NCBI GenBank assembly: GCA_020723925.1
Contig: DYHX01000006.1
Span: 1 to 35,377 of the forward strand
From: Nitrospira japonica
GTDB lineage: Bacteria; Nitrospirota; Thermodesulfovibrionia; Thermodesulfovibrionales; DYHX01
Reading direction: 5' to 3'
Length of the DNA: 35,377 bases
The notes beneath the pieces were generated by a model. The model did no database searches, was not told the origin of the DNA, and worked only from the letters and a program-made list of their open reading frames with translations. This document shows positions 31,712 through 35,377 of this stretch, one piece after another. Every line of letters begins with the position of its first letter. The first letter of the stretch is position 1. Both the position numbers and the translations under genes were made by a program.

Positions 31712-32806
31712 TTACTCGTTACTTTCTTTATGAAACACCCACAACGCAAATAGTCCCAGTATGATTGTGGGACTCCATGCACCGAGATAATGCGGTATCT
31801 TCCCTGACCGTGCCATGTTTTCTCCGTATATCAACAATATGTAAAATACAGTGAAAACAGAAAGGCCTATCGTAAGCCCTCCCAAGCGTCCTGATTTACC
31901 TGACAACAATGACAGCGGAGGGCCGAGCAGCATAAGCAGCAGACACACAGATGGAAGCGATAGTCTTCTGTGCAGCTCGAGAAAAATAGCCATCCTCTCT
32001 TTATCGTCACCGTCGTCCCCTTTCTTTTTTGCCTCCTGAAGGAGTTCAATTGGTGTGAGCTCGCTGTTCTTCCTCGAAAGAGGCTCCACAGCAAGGCTCA
32101 GCGAGAGGTTATAACCTTCAAAGAAGAGCTCTGTTGAAGTTTTTTCTTTTGCGAGATGAATATGCCCATCTTTCAGATAAAGAGAGAGATTATATCCCCC
32201 GTTAGCATAAATCCTGCCCTCTCTTGCTGTAAGAACCCTCGGCTCTTTCTTGTTCCTCCCGTCATATATAAATATCTCCCTCATTTTATCTATAGTCGGT
32301 TTCTCGCGGACAAGGATGACAACATCCTTGAATGACGTATTGAACACTCCCTCTTCTACGGCAAGCGGAGCCCTGCTCGTAATTATGCCTGAGATTGCTT
32401 CCTTGAGTTTTGCAGCGCTGAGAGGACCAAAATAAAGGCTCACAAGTGTGCCTGCAAAGAAACAGCTCAGGCCAACAATGAACACCGGCGATGAGATGCC
32501 CTTGAAAGACATGCCGCTTGATTTAAGTATCACAAGCTCATTGTCAACACTGAGCCTTCCATAGGTGAGGAGAGTTGATAGCAGCAGCGACATCGGAAGC
32601 GTTAGAATCATGAGCTGCGGCTGCAGATACGCAATCATCTTCATCATGTCAGATATCGATGCACTAACGCCTGAAAGAAGCCTGCTCAGCCTTAAAATCT
32701 TCTCCATCATGAGGATGAAATTGAGGGATATGAGGCTCAAAAAAAAGGTGAAAGCTAATTCTTTTAAAATTGCCTTATGGATTGTCTTCATATGGGATTT
32801 TAACAT
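31712..32806 (-). CDS. lptF: LPS export permease LptF
   Basis: 364 residues, same family as LptG, with hydrophobic helices at about 13-30, 60-85, 105-128 and three more near the C-terminus, around a periplasmic jellyroll. It is encoded first, as usual. The start may be ATG 32806 or the in-frame ATG 32791 five codons later; neither has a clear ribosome binding site. The last residues (KESNE) and the stop codon come from a GTAACGAGTAACAAG repeat, so the C-terminus may have been replaced. Confidence 0.9.
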   Translation of the reverse strand: MLKSHMKTIHKAILKELAFTFFLSLISLNFILMMEKILRLSRLLSGVSASISDMMKMIAYLQPQLMILTLPMSLLLSTLLTYGRLSVDNELVILKSSGMSFKGISSPVFIVGLSCFFAGTLVSLYFGPLSAAKLKEAISGIITSRAPLAVEEGVFNTSFKDVVILVREKPTIDKMREIFIYDGRNKKEPRVLTAREGRIYANGGYNLSLYLKDGHIHLAKEKTSTELFFEGYNLSLSLAVEPLSRKNSELTPIELLQEAKKKGDDGDDKERMAIFLELHRRLSLPSVCLLLMLLGPPLSLLSGKSGRLGGLTIGLSVFTVFYILLIYGENMARSGKIPHYLGAWSPTIILGLFALWVFHKESNE

Positions 32807-33133
32807 AAGTCTTTAACTTGTCACTCGTTACTTGTTACATGAATGCTGACTGAATGCCCCGACTTTTAGTCGCGGATGAAAGTCAGCTATCTAAATAAAA
32901 AATTTTTCTTACATGGAAGCTCCGAGCTTTGCTCGGAGAGCTTCACTTTCATCTTTTATAGACTTTGAATATTTTAAAGAATGCTTTTAGACAGGCGAGA
33001 CGCCTGTCCTACTGCTCTAATTGAATCACCCAACAAGTAGGACAGCCGTCTCGGCTGTCCTTGAATTGCATTAAAGAATCACTCAATTTAGGTACGAGTT
33101 TATAAACAGACTCTAATTAGACCGGGCCGCGGT
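32807..33133. repeat. Intergenic repeats: heptad block, double hairpin and REP pair B
   Basis: 32809-32840 is a heptad block like that at 24366-24400. 32845-32887 is a hairpin (GCTGACT/AGTCAGC outer stem, CGACTTTTAGTCG inner). 32916-32944 is a second hairpin (GAAGCTCCGAG/CTCGGAG-GCTTC). 32990-33012 and 33037-33059 are GTAG-headed palindromes arranged with GTAG inward. No gene is seen. Confidence 0.65.
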
Positions 33134-33697
33134 TTACGTTTTTTTTGAGATTATCGCATTGAAGCATTCAGAATTGCGGATATTGTCATATGTCTTTGAT
33201 GTCCTGATATAGTTCCAGTTATTGTATCCTTTTTTTATTGCCATTCTTAGCCATTTGCAGGCCTCTGTTTCATCGTTCCTTGCAGCATAAAGTTCAGCCA
33301 TGCTGTTCAGGGCATAGATATTGTCCCGATTCAGTTCAAGCGACTTTCTGATGTCCCTTTCAGCGTCCCCCAGTCTCCCCACCAGAAGAAATGTGAACCC
33401 CCTGTTGTTATAGGGGATGCCGTTTTTCGGATTTAACTCTATTGCCTTGTTGTAGTCAGCGATTGCGAGCTCATGCTGTCCTGTCTGCTGATAGACATTC
33501 CCCCTGTTGTTATAAGCGAGGAAATATCCCGGGTTTATATCTATGGCCTTTGTGTAGTCAGCGATTGAAAGCTCAAATTGCCCTTTTCTGAAATATACAT
33601 TGCCCCTGTCTTTATATGCCCTGAAATCTTCCGGGTTAAGCTCAATGGCTCTCGTGTATCTGACAATATCAAAATCATATTTCCATGGCTTTGGCAT
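33134..33697 (-). CDS. Tetratricopeptide-repeat protein
   Basis: 187 residues. Four TPR units are visible, starting near residues 10, 25, 59 and 93 (AYKDRGNVYFRKGQFELSIADYTKAIDINP; AYNNRGNVYQQTGQHELAIADYNKAIELNP; PYNNRGFTFLLVGRLGDAERDI; ALNSMAELYAARNDETEACKWLRMAIKKG). It has no signal peptide, so it is probably a cytoplasmic protein-interaction scaffold. The N-terminus begins within a repeat (FDIVRYTRAIELNPEDF), suggesting it may be a shortened copy of a longer TPR protein. No partner is evident nearby. Confidence 0.85.
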   Translation of the reverse strand: MPKPWKYDFDIVRYTRAIELNPEDFRAYKDRGNVYFRKGQFELSIADYTKAIDINPGYFLAYNNRGNVYQQTGQHELAIADYNKAIELNPKNGIPYNNRGFTFLLVGRLGDAERDIRKSLELNRDNIYALNSMAELYAARNDETEACKWLRMAIKKGYNNWNYIRTSKTYDNIRNSECFNAIISKKT

Positions 33698-34127
33698 ATG
33701 GATTCCTTTTTATCCGGTTATTACCTGTTGTTAAAAACCCTGCGCCAAGAGCACAGGGCGTAAAAGTCAAACTTACAGTGAACTCCTTGTTGTCATTCTC
33801 CGGCTTGACCGGAGAATCCAGTTCCTTTCTCTGGATTGCCCGATCAAGTCGGGCAATGACTATTCGAAGCAATTCATTCTCCACATAGAGAATTTTACAA
33901 TACTGTTGGTCAATTGGTCTACTGCCCTGCTGTGCTGTAGCTCATATATTCCACACCCTGTTGCAGAATAGACACAGGAAGTATGGGCGTGTCTTGTAAT
34001 TTCCCCTGAAATTTCAAGGGTTAGGCAAGGCATGGTTATTGCTTATACTTATTTATGCACTTTGACAATATCGCTCTTGACAAAAAAGAGCCGGAATGCT
34101 ATAAATTGAGCCTGAGACTAATCAATT
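33698..34127. repeat. Intergenic region with inverted palindrome pair and a promoter
   Basis: 33792-33860 has GTCATTCTCCGGCTTGACC... / ...GATCAAGTCGGGCAATGAC, with AATCCAG / CTGGATT in the centre, the same layout as 28502-28571 but with other stems. A smaller hairpin CCCCTGAAATTTCAAGGG lies near 34004. The promoter of the following gene is at 34077-34105. Confidence 0.6.
34077..34105 (+). promoter_or_regulatory. Strong sigma-70 promoter
   Basis: Perfect TTGACA (34077-34082), a 17-base spacer and TATAAA (34100-34105, 5 of 6). A transcript would start near 34112, about 16 bases before the ATG of the small coiled-coil gene. Confidence 0.75.
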
Positions 34128-34418
34128 ATGAATGACTACTTCACCAAAAAAGACGCTGAGGAGTTCAAAGAAGATATCAAGAGATATATGGGGATTCTCG
34201 TCGAGGATTTTCAGCACAGGCTTAATCTTGTTGTTGACGCCCAGTTGGATATAAAAAAAGATATTGCTGGGCTGAAAGAAGATGTTAGTGGGCTGAAAGA
34301 AGATGTTGCTGAACTGAAAGCAAAGACAGATATGATTCATAATGAACTTATTGCTCACAGGGGCAATACAGAGGTTCATGCGCAAAAAATAAAAAGAAAG
34401 AAGAAGGCAGATGCTTAG
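34128..34418 (+). CDS. Small coiled-coil protein of unknown function
   Basis: 96 residues, with no recognised domain. A central coiled coil is built on seven-residue repeats (DIKKDIAGLKEDVSGLKEDVAELKAK), encoded by 21-base repeats. The C-terminus is basic (KIKRKKKADA). The family of short LKEDV-repeat proteins is widespread and uncharacterised; trimerisation is plausible. It has a strong promoter just upstream and precedes the porin-like gene by 145 bases. Confidence 0.7.
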   Translation: MNDYFTKKDAEEFKEDIKRYMGILVEDFQHRLNLVVDAQLDIKKDIAGLKEDVSGLKEDVAELKAKTDMIHNELIAHRGNTEVHAQKIKRKKKADA

Positions 34419-34563
34419 AACGAAAAGGAGGTGATGCGGGAAATAGCGATCAGTGTATAGCGGTTGGACAGGGCCGCAAAAGGTTACAACCTGTCAAGTT
34501 GTTGAGGTAAAATCCGCCTTTGGCGGACACAATACTGAACTAACCATTAAGGAGGGTTAGGAA
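34419..34563 (+). promoter_or_regulatory. Leader of the porin-like gene
   Basis: It contains an AAGGAGGTG, an 8-codon ORF (ATG 34433 to TAG) that is too close to that site to be convincing, and small hairpins (AGGTT/AACCT near 34481, TCCGCC/GGCGGA near 34512). GGAGG at 34551-34555 serves the GTG start of the porin-like gene. Confidence 0.4.
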
Positions 34564-35377
34564 GTGAAAAAATATCTGGCAATAATTTTAGGCATGTTGT
34601 TTGTTCTTGGCTTTGCAGCCAGTGCCTTTGCCATCCATGCCGAGATTCCTTCAGAGACTCAGGCAGTAGTGGCAAAGGGCACAACCCAGTTAACACTGGG
34701 CGGTGAATTGAGGATGAGGGGCTGGTATGCAGACAACCTTTCAGCTGGTACAAGAAGAGGTGAATCAACACCTTATGACAGTGCATCCCAGGCATGGTAT
34801 GACGCAAGGGTAAGGCTAAGACTGCAGGCAGATGTGAGCAAGAATACAATGGGTGTTGTTCACCTTGAGACTGCTAATGCAGGTTCCAGAACCAGTGATG
34901 GATACACATGGGGCAGCCTTAACCAAAAGGCGGGGGATGCTGGGACTGCTTTAACTATCCTCGAGGCATGGATTCAGCATAAGGGTTCAGGACTCCTTGG
35001 AATCCCTGCAGGCATTAAAGTTGGCCATATGCCATTGGCGCTTGGTGAAAAGCAGTTCCTTGATCACACAAAGTTCGGAGATGATGCAATAGTCTTCCTT
35101 ATGGACCCAACAAAGGAGCTCCATATCGGATTAATTACAGCAAAATTTGTTGAAGGTTCAGGACCAGTCGCCGCGCATAGTAACGATGTCGATGGTTATG
35201 TAGCCCTTGTTACGTACAAGCTTGACAAGGACAACACCATTGGTGTTAACTACGCCTATGTGAATAATCAGACTGTAGCTGACCACAGATTTCAGAACCT
35301 CGGTCTCCACGCAGCAGGTAAGGTCTCGGGCATTTCCTATAAGGCAGAGTTTGACACTCAGTTTGGCACATACACAA
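34564..35377 (+). CDS. Porin-like outer-membrane beta-barrel protein (truncated by window end)
   Basis: Open from GTG 34564 to the end of the window (271 codons, no stop). GGAGG lies eight bases upstream. Residues 1-23 are a signal peptide (MKKYLAIILGMLFVLGFAASAFA). The mature part shows alternating beta strands typical of a barrel: LTLGGELRMRGWYADN, ARVRLRLQADVSKN, GVVHLETAN, LEAWIQHKG, GIKVGHMPLALGEKQFLDHTKFGDDA, VALVTYKLDKDN. It is probably a porin of the short-strand class found in Nitrospirota and Desulfobacterota. The substrate is unknown. Confidence 0.85.
   Translation, partial: MKKYLAIILGMLFVLGFAASAFAIHAEIPSETQAVVAKGTTQLTLGGELRMRGWYADNLSAGTRRGESTPYDSASQAWYDARVRLRLQADVSKNTMGVVHLETANAGSRTSDGYTWGSLNQKAGDAGTALTILEAWIQHKGSGLLGIPAGIKVGHMPLALGEKQFLDHTKFGDDAIVFLMDPTKELHIGLITAKFVEGSGPVAAHSNDVDGYVALVTYKLDKDNTIGVNYAYVNNQTVADHRFQNLGLHAAGKVSGISYKAEFDTQFGTYT

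Noticed and set aside
24187-32840. CRISPR array among the repeated segments
   Set aside because: Units are contiguous 7-8-mers or dispersed palindromes, without regularly spaced unique spacers, and no cas gene is present.
34433-34459. Eight-codon leader peptide after AAGGAGGTG
   Set aside because: The SD-to-ATG distance is about one base, too short for efficient initiation, and the peptide has no regulatory codon run.

Overview
The window looks like a chromosomal segment of a Gram-negative (diderm), moderate-GC anaerobe. It carries LptF, LptG, an ADP-heptose enzyme, a porin-like outer-membrane protein and RseP. The neighbourhood rpsU-yqeY-dnaG-rpoD, the DUF507 proteins, the Rho_N/DUF4912 protein, GH57 glycan enzymes and selenium use suggest an uncultured Nitrospirota (Thermodesulfovibrio-like) or a deep Desulfobacterota relative. 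That placement is inference from gene content, not a phylogeny.

Layout. 0.1-4 kb: a GH57 glucan enzyme coupled to a secreted FG-GAP protein. 4.2-11.1 kb: an envelope and isoprenoid operon, uppS-cdsA-dxr-rseP-NUDIX-rfaE2, running into a PhoB/PhoR-like two-component pair. 11.3-12.6 kb: an AT-richer diguanylate cyclase with an N-terminal Rossmann-like domain. 13.0-13.9 kb: a frameshifted Rho_N/DUF4912 gene, then tRNA-Leu(UAG). 14.1-16.1 kb (minus): rpsF-ssb-rpsR-DUF507-DUF507-HNH. 16.3-18.8 kb (minus): an NtrB/NtrC-like pair. 19.0-24.2 kb: rpsU-yqeY-NIF3-dnaG-rpoD, the macromolecular synthesis operon with a NIF3 insertion. 24.3-25.9 kb: tRNA-Met(CAU), a zinc-ribbon protein and RNase P RNA. 26.1-28.2 kb: a LysR regulator converging on selD, which is itself a selenoprotein gene with an in-frame TGA, with a GH57 C-terminal remnant between them. 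28.7-30.3 kb: a class IV aminotransferase and deoC. 30.6-32.8 kb (minus): lptF-lptG. 33.1-35.4 kb: a TPR protein, a small coiled-coil protein and a truncated porin-like gene.

The most unusual property is the density and placement of small repeats. At least four kinds occur: (1) heptameric or octameric tandem repeats (GTTACTC-, GAGTTCA- and AACTCCG-like) that lie between genes and also inside GH57, PhoR and LptG reading frames, in a signal peptide, at stop codons, around a tRNA and inside RNase P RNA; (2) GTAG-headed palindromes in inverted pairs (REP/BIME-like), with related palindromes inserted in frame in dxr and the aminotransferase gene; (3) short elements with terminal inverted repeats, two of them with apparent target duplications; (4) a 115-bp double-hairpin element present twice, whose hairpins differ by compensating changes. 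No transposase gene is in the window, so all of these would have to be mobilised in trans.

All calls rest on reading motifs and base pairing by eye. No database search or folding program was run.
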